In this document: positions 1 through 7,965 of the stretch, piece after piece
Layout of the letters: each line of letters opens with the position of its first letter
How positions within the stretch are numbered: the stretch's first letter is position 1
Assembly (NCBI GenBank): GCA_937926205.1
Contig: CALEYL010000019.1
Location: 1-20,649, forward strand
Reading direction: 5' to 3'
DNA from: an uncultured Saprospiraceae bacterium
Lineage (GTDB): Bacteria; Bacteroidota; Bacteroidia; Chitinophagales; Saprospiraceae
Length of the DNA stretch: 20,649 nucleotides
Position numbers and translations under genes: made by a program
The notes under the pieces: model-generated
Told to the model about the DNA's origin: nothing
The model's input: only the letters and a program-made list of their open reading frames with translations
The model's database searches: none

Positions 1-53
1 GCTTTGAGAACCTCTATGAAGGCTGGAGGCTCTACGATGTGTATAAACCGTAG
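1..53 (+). CDS. 3' end of an unidentified gene (partial)
   Basis: The third forward frame is open from the left edge and ends at a TAG at 51-53. It reads FENLYEGWRLYDVYKP then stop. The aromatic, charged composition resembles a real protein C-terminus, but 16 residues do not identify a family. No other frame here gives a better reading. It might belong to a gene whose body lies left of the window; chance is also possible. Confidence 0.4.
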   Translation, partial: FENLYEGWRLYDVYKP

Positions 54-166
54 CTACCGGCAGTCAGGGATGACGCAGTAAACGTGGAAAACACAGAGTG
101 AGGCGCTGTGTTCTGCAGTGTTCCAGACACTTGTGAGCAGAATTTGGTGGTTTTCTTTGCGTCGCT

Positions 167-181
167 AAAATCGGAGATTTT
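167..181. repeat. Small perfect hairpin with GGA loop
   Basis: AAAATC and GATTTT pair around a GGA loop. It shares its loop style and the GATTT/AAATC word with the larger hairpins at 363-380, 393-408 and 438-470, so it probably belongs to the same group of intergenic repeat modules. Confidence 0.4.
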
Positions 182-250
182 CGACGAAGAGCCTTGCTCC
201 CTTTGCGAACCCCTTTGCGCCCCTTGCGGTCATTAGCCAACAACATGGGA

Positions 251-420
251 ATAATAGTAGACACGAGGCCAGAGCTTCAGCTTGACTTCGACTTGACTTC
301 GACTACGCTCAGTCGGCAGCTCAGCCGCCAGCTCAATTACCAAGCCTCGCCCCAGCAAGGTTATCGGGCCGGAGCCCGATGAATAATAGACACGAGGCCG
401 GAGCCTCGCGCCAGCAAGGA
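251..420 (+). repeat. Direct-repeat block with CGGA-loop hairpins
   Basis: A module beginning ATAATAG, followed by ACACGAGGC, a CGGA loop, GCCTCG and CCAGCAAGG, is intact at about 384-419. A second copy is split. Its left part lies at 251-275 (ATAATAGTAGACACGAGGCC) and its right part (GCCTCGCCCCAGCAAGG) at 344-360, separated by about 70 bases containing CTTGACTTCGA twice and a CTACGCTCAGTC word. Two perfect hairpins sit in the block: ATCGGGC/GCCCGAT around CGGA (363-380) and CGAGGC/GCCTCG around CGGA (393-408). REP-like intergenic repeats of this kind are common in Bacteroidota genomes. Any function, such as mRNA end protection or nucleoid protein binding, is unknown here. Confidence 0.6.
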
Positions 421-437
421 TTGGATGATTGATCATC

Positions 438-470
438 AGATTTCCGAAATCTCGAAGATTTCGGAAATCT
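438..470. repeat. Perfect 15-bp inverted repeat, 3-base loop
   Basis: AGATTTCCGAAATCT (438-452) is followed by CGA and then its exact reverse complement (456-470). Each arm is itself nearly palindromic (GATTT-CCG-AAATC), so the DNA can form either one long hairpin or two short ones. No T-run follows, so it is not a typical intrinsic terminator. It resembles a REP-type element. Confidence 0.7.
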
Positions 471-611
471 TGCCCCCATTTTGTTCTGCTAAGATAGCCG
501 CCGGCTGAGGTAAGACCAGTGCTCAGAATGGACAGGGCGAACTCATTTTGCCCACTTGCCCTTCCGCTGAGCGGGACAGGGTTTGCCTCTTGCCCCTTGC
601 CTTTTAACCTT

Positions 612-680
612 CCTGTCCAATCCACAAATCCCGAAACCCAATCCGTCAATCCAAAACCCACATCCGTCAATTCTGCGCGC
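612..680 (+). repeat. Degenerate short-period tandem repeat
   Basis: The words CAATCC, AAATCCC, CCAATCCGTC, CAATCC, CATCCGTCAA recur about every 11-13 bases with few G residues on this strand. It is decayed and its period is loose. Short tandem repeats of AATCC type occur between genes in many Bacteroidota; the link is by composition only. Confidence 0.45.
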
Positions 681-795
681 AATCACCCTGCCTGTGGGTG
701 CAATTTGCTTTCGAATTCCGGCAATGTCACCCGACTGACTTTAATGTCCGGATAAGCAAGTATTCACCACTTATTCAACCTAAAACTTCTGTACA

Positions 796-2976
796 ATGAT
801 ACGGTTTTCATTTTTTCTCCTCCTGATCTTCGCCTGTGTTTCCATAACCTCACTCAGGGCGCAACCCATCTTTCATACAGAATGCGATGTGAGCAATGAT
901 CTTGGAGGAATTCTTTCTTCCGGTGACCCCGATGTCATTTCTTTTGACCCTCCGTCTGGTACGGAATCGATCCAAACCCTGCATGGTTGTTTTGCGCCAT
1001 CAGATGCCGATTACAATGACCTGTTCCGCATTTTTGTACCGGACGGATATGTACTCTCCGCGATCCAGTTTGGATACATCAACACTTTTTTTGAAGATTT
1101 AACGGAGGTCAATTTCAGCATGTGGTACGGAACGGATTGTCAGCCGCTGGGAAGTCCTGCTGTCTACTCCGGCGGGTATATGCACAATACGAACTACGAC
1201 AACTGGTACGGCAACATGATTGCCGGGGCAGGGCCATTACCGGGTAACAGCTGGTACAGTTTTCGGATCGACATGAATGCCACGCCTTCTTCCACTTCGT
1301 ACTATCTGCACTTTACCCTGAATTGCGATGACGCCGAAGCGCCTGAGTTTACTACGGCTGCAGGCAGTCTCGATGCATCTCTGAGCTGCAGCAACCTTGC
1401 CGGCATTGCCAATGCCCTGGCTATGGAACCTGCAGGTAGCGACAACAGCGGAAGCGTGTCGCTGGTGCTTGATAGCGATCAAACCACGCCTGCTCCGGGC
1501 TGCGCCAACGCTTACACCCGGGTACGCATCTGGTCGCTGGAAGATGACTGCGGCAACAGCAGTGCGGAAACATTCACCCAAACCATCGAAGTATATGACA
1601 ATACCCCACCGACATTTACCATGATAGCCGGCACTTTGGATGTTGTTCTGGAATGCGACGATGCCGTTGGTTTAGCCAATGCATTAGCAGCAACGCCTAC
1701 GGGAGCAGATGCTTGTGGCAGTGCAAACCTTATATTGATCAGCGACATCACCACCCCCGACCCGATGTGCTCCAAAGCTTACAACAGGGTACGCACCTGG
1801 CGTTTGGTAGACGAATGCGGCAACGAGAGTCTGGCTTTGTTTCATCAATCCATTCAGGTGGAGGATACGACGCCGCCAGTAGCGGTTCCGGTAAATGGGG
1901 TTATCGCGATCTCAGATCCGGAAGGGTATGAGCTGACACCTGCCGATGTACTCAACCTGGCAGCCACCTATGACGCTTGTGGCGAAATAAGCATCGAAAT
2001 TACCCCGGCAGTATTGGGCTGCGACCTGCTTGGTCAGATCGTCCCGGTTACGGTAGAAGTTACCGACGAATGCGGCAATATGACGGCCGTGGTTGCCATG
2101 ATCGAAGTGACAGAAGATACCAGCATCAAAGCGCCCTGGGACAATGACAACATCGGCGTAACGGCCAACGGCAGCGCTACGCATTCTCCCTGCGAGGGCA
2201 CCTACACCATAACTTCCAGCGGTTTTTCCATGCCCAACAGTGATGTCTCCCATTTTGTATACGTCGATCTTTGCGGCGACGGAGAAATCATTGCCCGCGT
2301 TACCAGCGTCAATCCGAACACTGGTTGGGGAGGCGTTATGATTCGGGAGAGCCTGCAGCCCGGTGCACGCAAAGTAGCTCTGAAAACAGGCTTGAACAAC
2401 ACCATCCGACGTGAAATCCGGACAACGCCGAACATGAATTTCCAGTTGCAGCAATCTGCTGTCATTCCGGGGCCGGTTTGGTTTCGCATCACCCGCACAG
2501 GAAATACTTACAATTTGTATACGTCCTCTAACGGTACGCAATGGCAATTCACAGGAAGCGCCATGCTGAACACCGGTAACTGTGTGCTGATGGGCATCTA
2601 TACGGAAAGTTCGAACAACAACATCGCCGTTACCAGCATTTTTGACGAGGTGACTGTGAGCGGCGGCGTAATGCCTTTGGCAGCTTTGCCCGGGGGATTT
2701 ATTGAAGCGGCGCAAGTGGAACAACTGTCACCAGTTCCCGGCGTATTTCCCAATCCCGGCACCGGCGACTTTAAAGTAGACCTCAGCCCTTATGCAGGAC
2801 TTAACGTGATGATGGAGCTGGCAGACATGAATGGCAAACAATTGTTCTCGCGTGAGATTACAGCCGGAAAAACACCTGAACCTTTGTCTCTTACAAATTA
2901 CCCGGCAGGGATGTACCTCATTCGCATTCAACCCGAAAGTGGAAGTCCCCATGTTTTGAAATTAATTTTAAAATAG
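796..2976 (+). CDS. Secreted multidomain protein with T9SS sorting domain
   Basis: This 726-residue protein starts with a Sec signal peptide (hydrophobic residues 4-20, cleavage likely after RAQ at 21-23). Residues 24-175 form a Cys-containing N-terminal domain I do not recognise. Three related beta modules of about 85-90 residues follow (roughly 176-267, 268-357, 358-440). The first two share an APEF/PPTF opening, a Cys-rich centre and a W-x-L-x-D-x-CGN motif, like HYR/Ig-like repeats in surface proteins. Residues about 445-624 form a jelly-roll-like domain (GWGGVMIRES, RKVALKTG) similar to DUF1349/concanavalin-like modules; the same domain recurs in the lipoprotein at 16319. The last 79 residues begin FPNPGTGDF and end PAGMYLIRI...LKLILK, a typical type A T9SS C-terminal sorting domain. 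The protein is therefore expected on the cell surface or released. No enzymatic motif is visible; adhesion or polymer binding is a guess. Confidence 0.85.
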   Translation: MIRFSFFLLLIFACVSITSLRAQPIFHTECDVSNDLGGILSSGDPDVISFDPPSGTESIQTLHGCFAPSDADYNDLFRIFVPDGYVLSAIQFGYINTFFEDLTEVNFSMWYGTDCQPLGSPAVYSGGYMHNTNYDNWYGNMIAGAGPLPGNSWYSFRIDMNATPSSTSYYLHFTLNCDDAEAPEFTTAAGSLDASLSCSNLAGIANALAMEPAGSDNSGSVSLVLDSDQTTPAPGCANAYTRVRIWSLEDDCGNSSAETFTQTIEVYDNTPPTFTMIAGTLDVVLECDDAVGLANALAATPTGADACGSANLILISDITTPDPMCSKAYNRVRTWRLVDECGNESLALFHQSIQVEDTTPPVAVPVNGVIAISDPEGYELTPADVLNLAATYDACGEISIEITPAVLGCDLLGQIVPVTVEVTDECGNMTAVVAMIEVTEDTSIKAPWDNDNIGVTANGSATHSPCEGTYTITSSGFSMPNSDVSHFVYVDLCGDGEIIARVTSVNPNTGWGGVMIRESLQPGARKVALKTGLNNTIRREIRTTPNMNFQLQQSAVIPGPVWFRITRTGNTYNLYTSSNGTQWQFTGSAMLNTGNCVLMGIYTESSNNNIAVTSIFDEVTVSGGVMPLAALPGGFIEAAQVEQLSPVPGVFPNPGTGDFKVDLSPYAGLNVMMELADMNGKQLFSREITAGKTPEPLSLTNYPAGMYLIRIQPESGSPHVLKLILK

Positions 2977-3041
2977 GTGAATCGTCTTTGCTGCCCTACA
3001 GGAAGCAATCCTGGATAAAAGACAAATTTCAGAGAACCCAG

Positions 3042-3071
3042 GCCGGGTGGGCAGCCCCGGCGTTCTTTTTT
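3042..3071 (+). terminator. Likely intrinsic terminator after the T9SS protein gene
   Basis: GCCGGG (3042-3047) pairs with CCCGGC (3056-3061) over an 8-base loop and is followed by GTTC and six T residues (3066-3071). It lies 65 bases after the upstream stop codon and just before the promoter word of the next operon. Confidence 0.6.
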
Positions 3072-3106
3072 ACCCTGATCTTAACGGGAATTCTGACGAT
3101 AGCTGA

Positions 3107-3114
3107 TAAATTTG
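3107..3114 (+). promoter_or_regulatory. Bacteroidota-type -7 element (TAAATTTG)
   Basis: TAAATTTG matches the TAnnTTTG -7 consensus of the Bacteroidota housekeeping sigma factor exactly. No clear TTG -33 word is seen at the usual distance. Transcription would start near 3120, 34 bases before the ATG at 3154. That argues against the in-frame TTG at 3112 as the start of the next gene. Confidence 0.5.
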
Positions 3115-3153
3115 TGTAGTGGGTCACGGATTGACTTTGAAAGAAACGGAATT

Positions 3154-4395
3154 ATGAAGAAAAGCATACAGCCACAAAACGTTTACAACGAAAACTCCGC
3201 CGGAGTTGCCGACCCTTCAAAACCATTTTCATTTGAAGAACTCGAAAAGATATTGCTGTATTTTTCAACAGCCATTCTCGAGAAAAACACGGAGGAAGAA
3301 ATCCTTTGGGATTTGGCAAAAAATTGTATTTCTCAACTGGGTTTTGTGGATTGTGTGATTTATTTAGTGGATGAAAACAAACAGGCGCTGGTACAAAAAG
3401 CGGCCTATGGTCCAAAAAATCCAAAAGAAGAAAGTATCTTGCAACCTATTGATATACCGATCGGTAAAGGGATTACAGGTTCTGTGGCGTTAAGCGGCGT
3501 AGCAGAAATCGTAAAAGACACCTCTCTCGATTCCCGCTATATTCTGGACGATGCACCCCGGTTTTCTGAAATTGCAGTGCCTATTTTGACGGATGGCAAA
3601 GTGTTGGGGGTGATAGATTGTGAACACCCGGAGCGCCATTTTTTTACGCAGCAACACTTGCGAATTTTGTCGGCCATCGCATCCATTTGTGCCATTAAGC
3701 TGAGCCGCGTTAAGGCAGAACGCCTTGCGATGCAGGAACAACAAAGGGTCATGGAAGCGCAGCAACAAATGGAAGAATTAAAAGCTCAGGCGCTGAAGGC
3801 CCAGATGAACCCTCATTTTTTGTTTAATGCCCTGAGTGCCATTCAGTATTTTATTACTGAAAATGATAAAAAATCCGCGCTTTCTTATCTGTCGCTTTTC
3901 AGCAAATTGATCCGGTACCGGCTGGAATATTTTCGGGAAGAAACGACCTTGCTCAGCGATGAAATAGAGGTGATGAATTGGTACCTGAAGCTGCAGAAAT
4001 TGCGCTACGGAGATAACTTTCATTACCAGGTGGAAATTAGTGAGGCAGATTCGGGAAGAATAATCCGAATCCCTTCTTTGATTTTTCCTTTTGTACTGGA
4101 AAGCGCCGTTGAACTTTCCATGCTGGAGCAACCAGCCGGTCACCTGCATCTGACCATTGAGCTGGCGCCCCGGGAAGTTCGTTTGGTATTGCTCCATAAC
4201 CTGAGCACTTTGCCCGTGCACCGCCCCGCAGGCAGATCCGGCTACCGGGAAGATATGGAGCCCTGGCAGAAGCAACTCGAAAAACTCAATGCACTTCAAC
4301 ATTACCACATACAGGAAAAGACGACTTTCTTAAAGGACGACAACGGAAAGATAAGCGGCGTGGAAATACAATTAAAGATTCCCATATTGGAATGA
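3154..4395 (+). CDS. GAF-domain LytS-type histidine kinase, degenerate ATP-binding domain
   Basis: The protein has 413 residues from the ATG at 3154; an in-frame TTG at 3112 overlaps the promoter word and is less likely. Residues about 40-185 form a GAF sensor domain, with no signal peptide or membrane segment, so it is cytoplasmic. A Gln-rich coiled coil (190-215) leads into a His_kinase (LytS/YehU family) dimerisation segment, AQMNPHFLFNALSAIQ, with the phospho-acceptor His at 221. The C-terminal half departs from the family: the N-box, normally PFVENAIxHG, reads PFVLESAVELSM (about 312-323), and no DNG or GxG ATP-lid motif follows; HNLSTLP occupies the DNG position. It probably cannot bind ATP normally and may act as a receptor or pseudokinase partner. 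Its stop overlaps the start of the intact kinase gene by four bases (ATGA), suggesting translational coupling and partnership. Confidence 0.85.
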   Translation: MKKSIQPQNVYNENSAGVADPSKPFSFEELEKILLYFSTAILEKNTEEEILWDLAKNCISQLGFVDCVIYLVDENKQALVQKAAYGPKNPKEESILQPIDIPIGKGITGSVALSGVAEIVKDTSLDSRYILDDAPRFSEIAVPILTDGKVLGVIDCEHPERHFFTQQHLRILSAIASICAIKLSRVKAERLAMQEQQRVMEAQQQMEELKAQALKAQMNPHFLFNALSAIQYFITENDKKSALSYLSLFSKLIRYRLEYFREETTLLSDEIEVMNWYLKLQKLRYGDNFHYQVEISEADSGRIIRIPSLIFPFVLESAVELSMLEQPAGHLHLTIELAPREVRLVLLHNLSTLPVHRPAGRSGYREDMEPWQKQLEKLNALQHYHIQEKTTFLKDDNGKISGVEIQLKIPILE

Positions 4396-6392
4396 ATATG
4401 AAAACCAGCTACCACCTATTGTCTCTTTGCCTTGTTGCAACAGCGCTGTGTGTGTCCGAAGCCGCACTTGCGCAGACTTCCGAATTGGACAGCCTGGAGC
4501 GGGTGGCAGCTAACAGCAGCGATACCCTGCGTCTGAATGCGCTGATTCGCCTCGGTCAAAGAGCGAGAATGGTGGACCTGAATCGTTCCATTGAAGTATT
4601 GACAAAAGCCCGTGACGAGGCGGAAAAGGCAGCGGACACCCTACGGAGACTGAAAGCCATCAACAGTTTAGGGATTAGCTATGGTATGAAAGAGGACTAT
4701 GCCAATTCCATGGAGCAATTTAAATTGGCGCTTGCGGTATACAAAGAACAGGGCAACCTGATGGGCATGGCCGACAGCTACACCAATCTGGGCATTGTTT
4801 ACAAGTCCATAGGCGATTATCCCCGCAGCCTTGAGGCTTATTTACAAAGCCTTCAATTATTCGATACACTGAAGGAGCAATCCGGGAGATCCGCCTGTTT
4901 TCACAACATTGGCGTGACTTATGATATGATGGGGGAAATGGATAAAGCGCTGGAATACTTTCAGAAAGCGCTGCAATTAAATAAAACGATAGGGAATGAA
5001 GAAGGACGTTCCCTGAATCTTTACAGCATTGCCCTGGTGTACGACCGCCAGAAAAAATATGAGGAAGCCCTTAAATTGTTGTTTGAACACCTGGATTTGG
5101 TCAAACAGCAAAATGATCAGGTGCTCGAAGCGAGTGTGTTGAGTACCATCGGCAAAATCTACCTCGCCACCGGAGCGTATGAAGCCGCAGCAACCTACCT
5201 GCATCAGGGGCGCGATAAAAGCCTTGCGTTGGGACTGCAAGAACCTTTAGCGCTGGCGCTGTACAACCTGGCGGAGTTACATTTGAAAAAAAAGGACCCG
5301 GCAACGGCCATTTCACTCCTCAAACAACAATTGGAAATTACTACAGAAATTAACAGCCTGGTTTTGCAAAAGCAGGGACATGACCTGATCGCCGAGGCGT
5401 ATGCACAAAATGAAGACTACCGCAATGCTTACATCCATGAGCAATTGGCCGCAGCGCTCAGGGACAGCCTTTTCATGCAGGACAAAACCCAGGCTTTTCA
5501 GCAATGGCAGGCCCGGCTGAATGTTTATGATAAAAACCGGCAACTTGAAGAAAAAGAGCAGGAGCTTCAATTGCTTGAAGATCGTGCCCGCGCTGATCGC
5601 CGGCTCCGTTGGGCGCTTCTGGCAGCGCTTTTGCTGGCAGGGTTCAGCGCGGTATTGTTTTACCAGAGATACCGGTTCCGGCAACAGACCAATGAAACGC
5701 TTTTGCGAAAAAATGAACTCATTGAAATCCAGAAAGCAGAAATTGAAGCCACCAGCCTTGAACTCGAAAAGCGAATGCTGCGCGCTCAGATTAACCCCCA
5801 TTTTATTTTCAATTCTTTGGGGGCGATCCAGCACTTCATCACGGCAAATGACCGTGCTTCGGCGCTGAAATACCTTTCAAAGTTTTCCAGTCTGCTCCGG
5901 CAGGTTCTGGAAGATTCCATTACCAACATTGTGGTACTGGAAGAAGAGATTCAATTGCTGAAAATTTATCTGGAACTGGAAGCCCTGCGCTTTGACAGTG
6001 GGTTTAGCTACGAAGTGGACGTACAGCCCGAACTGGATACGCACACGACCGAAGTACCCCTGTTGTTGATTCAACCTTTTGTGGAAAATGCCATCCTCCA
6101 CGGGTTGATGCCCAAACAGGGAGAACGCAAGCTCCGCATCTCTTTTTCAACAACAGGCACCTTTACCACCTGCCGAATTACCGACAATGGCATCGGCAGG
6201 AAAGCTGCAGCCGAAATGAAAGCGCAAAAATCAGGCAGCCGGCCTTCCCGGGGCATGGAATTGACCCGGAAAAGGCTGGACGCCCTGAACAAAAACAGCG
6301 AGGCTCAAACCCTCGTCTTTTTCAATGACCTTTTTCATGATGACGGCAGCGCTGCCGGAACCGAGGTCATCATCCAGATTCCAGGCTCTTAA
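4392..6392 (+). CDS. TPR-containing LytS-type sensor histidine kinase
   Basis: This 666-residue protein has a signal peptide (residues 1-28, ending ALAQ), a periplasmic array of about six TPR repeats (roughly 45-365, e.g. SYTNLGIVYKSIGDYPRSLEA), a coiled coil (370-400) and one membrane helix (about 405-423). A cytoplasmic His_kinase domain follows, with RAQINPHFIFNSL (His 470). Unlike its upstream neighbour, the ATP-binding part is intact: N-box QPFVENAILHG (Asn 566), DNGIG (598-602) and a C-terminal RGMELTRKRL segment. This architecture is common in Bacteroidota, usually paired with a LytTR regulator, as here 11 bases downstream. The signal sensed by the TPR region is unknown. The ATG at 4392 overlaps the previous stop; a second ATG at 4398 is possible. 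Confidence 0.92.
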   Translation: MNMKTSYHLLSLCLVATALCVSEAALAQTSELDSLERVAANSSDTLRLNALIRLGQRARMVDLNRSIEVLTKARDEAEKAADTLRRLKAINSLGISYGMKEDYANSMEQFKLALAVYKEQGNLMGMADSYTNLGIVYKSIGDYPRSLEAYLQSLQLFDTLKEQSGRSACFHNIGVTYDMMGEMDKALEYFQKALQLNKTIGNEEGRSLNLYSIALVYDRQKKYEEALKLLFEHLDLVKQQNDQVLEASVLSTIGKIYLATGAYEAAATYLHQGRDKSLALGLQEPLALALYNLAELHLKKKDPATAISLLKQQLEITTEINSLVLQKQGHDLIAEAYAQNEDYRNAYIHEQLAAALRDSLFMQDKTQAFQQWQARLNVYDKNRQLEEKEQELQLLEDRARADRRLRWALLAALLLAGFSAVLFYQRYRFRQQTNETLLRKNELIEIQKAEIEATSLELEKRMLRAQINPHFIFNSLGAIQHFITANDRASALKYLSKFSSLLRQVLEDSITNIVVLEEEIQLLKIYLELEALRFDSGFSYEVDVQPELDTHTTEVPLLLIQPFVENAILHGLMPKQGERKLRISFSTTGTFTTCRITDNGIGRKAAAEMKAQKSGSRPSRGMELTRKRLDALNKNSEAQTLVFFNDLFHDDGSAAGTEVIIQIPGS

Positions 6393-6403
6393 ATTGTTGC
6401 GAT

Positions 6404-7156
6404 ATGTTGCGAGCGATCATAGTCGAAGATGAAAAACACAACCGGGAAACTTTAAAAAACCTGCTGACGGAATTTTGTGCCGGCGTTCAGGTTAAAGGCA
6501 TGGCAGCTTCTATTGACGAAGCCCTGCCCATGATCCGCACGGAGCATCCGGATTTGGTTTTTCTGGACATCGAATTGCAAACAGGTACGGGTTTCGACCT
6601 CCTTGCTCAGCTACAGGACCTTGACTTTGAGGTCATTTTCACAACGGCATTTGAACAATACGCCATCAAAGCCATCAAGTTCAGTTCGCTTGATTACCTG
6701 CTCAAACCCATTGACCTCGAAGAATTGCAGGCTGCCGTCGCCAAAGCGGTGAAAAAGAAAAGCGGCGCCGAGCAAAAGGCCCGGCTGGATATTTTACTAG
6801 CCCACTTGAAACCCTCTGTCCAAAGCGACCGGAGAATTTGCCTTTCCACGGCCGACGGACTTGAATTCATCACAACTTCCGATATTTTGTATTGCGAAGC
6901 TAACGGTTCGTACACCAATTTTCACCTGAAAAACGAACGCAAAATCATGGTGAGTAAAAACCTCAAAGAATACGAGTCGCTTTTCGATGAAAACCAGTTC
7001 ATGCGCGTGCACAACCGCTACCTGATCAACCTGCGCGAAGTACGCCGCTTTGTGAAAACAGAAGGCGGATATATTCTGATGAATAACGAGGCCCAGATTG
7101 GCATTTCACCCAAAAAACGGGCGGAGTTTATTGAAAAAATGGGGGAGATTGGGTGA
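6404..7156 (+). CDS. LytTR-family response regulator
   Basis: This 250-residue protein has a receiver domain (1-120) with the acidic pair at Glu 8-Asp 9, the phospho-acceptor Asp 55 in DLVFLDIEL, the Thr switch (TTAFEQYA, about 80-81) and Lys 101 in LLKPID. A LytTR DNA-binding domain occupies about 145-246, with the typical ILYCEANGSYTNFHL and FMRVHNRYLINL motifs. It follows the TPR kinase by 11 bases and is the obvious output of the operon. LytTR domains usually bind pairs of direct repeats about 21 bp apart; no such pair is evident in the operon's own promoter region. All key residues are present. Confidence 0.94.
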   Translation: MLRAIIVEDEKHNRETLKNLLTEFCAGVQVKGMAASIDEALPMIRTEHPDLVFLDIELQTGTGFDLLAQLQDLDFEVIFTTAFEQYAIKAIKFSSLDYLLKPIDLEELQAAVAKAVKKKSGAEQKARLDILLAHLKPSVQSDRRICLSTADGLEFITTSDILYCEANGSYTNFHLKNERKIMVSKNLKEYESLFDENQFMRVHNRYLINLREVRRFVKTEGGYILMNNEAQIGISPKKRAEFIEKMGEIG

Positions 7157-7258
7157 GGAAGGGCAAATTTGCAAAAGGCAATGGGCGAGTAGTATTCCGG
7201 GTTTTGGAACGCTTAAGACATTTTAACTTCTTTTTGAAATCGCGTAGTATTTCTGTTC

Positions 7259-7361
7259 TTTAGAGGGCGATAGCAAGGCTTGCGAAGGCCCCAAAACCGG
7301 AGTTTATTTGAATAAATGACCGATTTTGAGGCCGAGCATAACGCAGCTATCGGACGCTAAA
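7259..7361. repeat. About 100-bp imperfect palindrome (MITE- or REP-like)
   Basis: The outer arms are TTTAG (7259-7263) with CTAAA (7357-7361) and CGATAGC (7268-7274) with GCTATCG (7346-7352). Inside, a 14-base arm at 7287-7300 pairs with 7320-7333 with two mismatches (GGCC, CAAAA and CGG blocks), capped by TTTAT/ATAAA (7303-7307, 7312-7316) around TTGA. A further small hairpin CTT-GCG-AAG is at 7279-7287. The element fills the gap between two convergent genes and ends one base before the DUF2911 stop codon. It could serve both as a bidirectional transcript end and as a small non-autonomous mobile element. Confidence 0.6.
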
Positions 7362-7362
7362 G

Positions 7363-7965
7363 TTAGCCTCCGGTGATGCTGAAACCAGCCTGAAGGGTAC
7401 CCCAATGCAGCAACACCTGTTTGCCGGCCACTTTGTACTCAAGATTTTCGCTGGCATCGCTGACCGTGCGCGGTTTAATTTTGACCCTCAGCACATCTTT
7501 CTTCGCATCATAATTGTAAGCGCCCCACTGGTCGGCGGTACTATTGAAAATGATGGTCCATTCCGTTTCGCCCGGGATGGTAAAAAAGCCGTATTTACCT
7601 GCTGGCAAACGCTGCCCTTCAACCATGATATCAGCTGAAGTTGTAAAAGTCGTCGCTTCATTAGCGCCCGCACGCCATACCTTGTCGTAGGGAACCAATT
7701 CGCCCCAGAGATTCCGTCCTTTAACAGCGGGGCTTCCGTAGTTAACAGTGAGGCTGGCGCCGCTCAGGGCAGCCGTCATTTCTTTGCGGGGGCTGGGCAG
7801 GTCGGCTTTCAGAACCTGGGTCGTATAAGCGGCATCTCCCATCGTTGTGGTTGTAGAAGCAGGCTTTTCCATGGCAGGTGTGCTGCTGCTGGTTGCAGAA
7901 GGCTTTGGCGCGTTGCAGGCTGAAACACCGATTGCAATAGCCAGGCTAAGGTATTGGATCTTCAT
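7363..7965 (-). CDS. DUF2911-family lipoprotein
   Basis: This 200-residue protein begins with a lipoprotein signal peptide (MKIQYLSLAIAIGVSAC, acylated Cys at 17), then a Ser/Thr/Ala-rich linker (18-45). The rest is a DUF2911 domain with its hallmark motifs: VNYGSPAVKGRNLWGELVPY, VWRAGANEATTF, LPAGKYGFFTIPGE, WTIIFN, and WGAYNYDAKKDVLRVKI. The family is widespread in Bacteroidota and has no established biochemical role. The protein should be anchored in the outer or inner membrane facing the periplasm or surface. It is convergent with the LytTR operon and stands alone. No clear promoter word was found in front of it. Confidence 0.9.
   Translation of the reverse strand: MKIQYLSLAIAIGVSACNAPKPSATSSSTPAMEKPASTTTTMGDAAYTTQVLKADLPSPRKEMTAALSGASLTVNYGSPAVKGRNLWGELVPYDKVWRAGANEATTFTTSADIMVEGQRLPAGKYGFFTIPGETEWTIIFNSTADQWGAYNYDAKKDVLRVKIKPRTVSDASENLEYKVAGKQVLLHWGTLQAGFSITGG

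Larger units (their letters stand above)
54..795. other. Gene-free intergenic region rich in short repeats
   Basis: I see no credible gene in these 742 bases. Open frames on both strands run through hairpin repeats and low-complexity DNA and read as translated repeats. The content is a fragment with repeated CTTTGCG words (about 150-235), a small hairpin at 167-181, a block of direct and inverted repeats at 251-420, a 15-bp perfect hairpin at 438-470, and a degenerate tandem stretch at about 612-680. No TAnnTTTG promoter word stands out before the gene at 796. Confidence 0.7.

Noticed and set aside
233..682. 149-codon minus-strand ORF
   Set aside because: It runs straight through the hairpin repeats and the tandem stretch; its translation is repeat-derived and has no domain character.
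1912..2724. 270-codon minus-strand ORF
   Set aside because: It is a shadow of the T9SS protein gene, whose plus frame shows clear domains, signal peptide and sorting signal.
3112..3153. Upstream TTG start of the GAF kinase
   Set aside because: It overlaps a TAAATTTG promoter word; the ATG at 3154 begins a more natural N-terminus.
7259..7361. tRNA or structured RNA gene
   Set aside because: The folded arms look partly cloverleaf-like, but there is no CCA-ready acceptor stem, TTCRA T-loop word or anticodon-arm layout.
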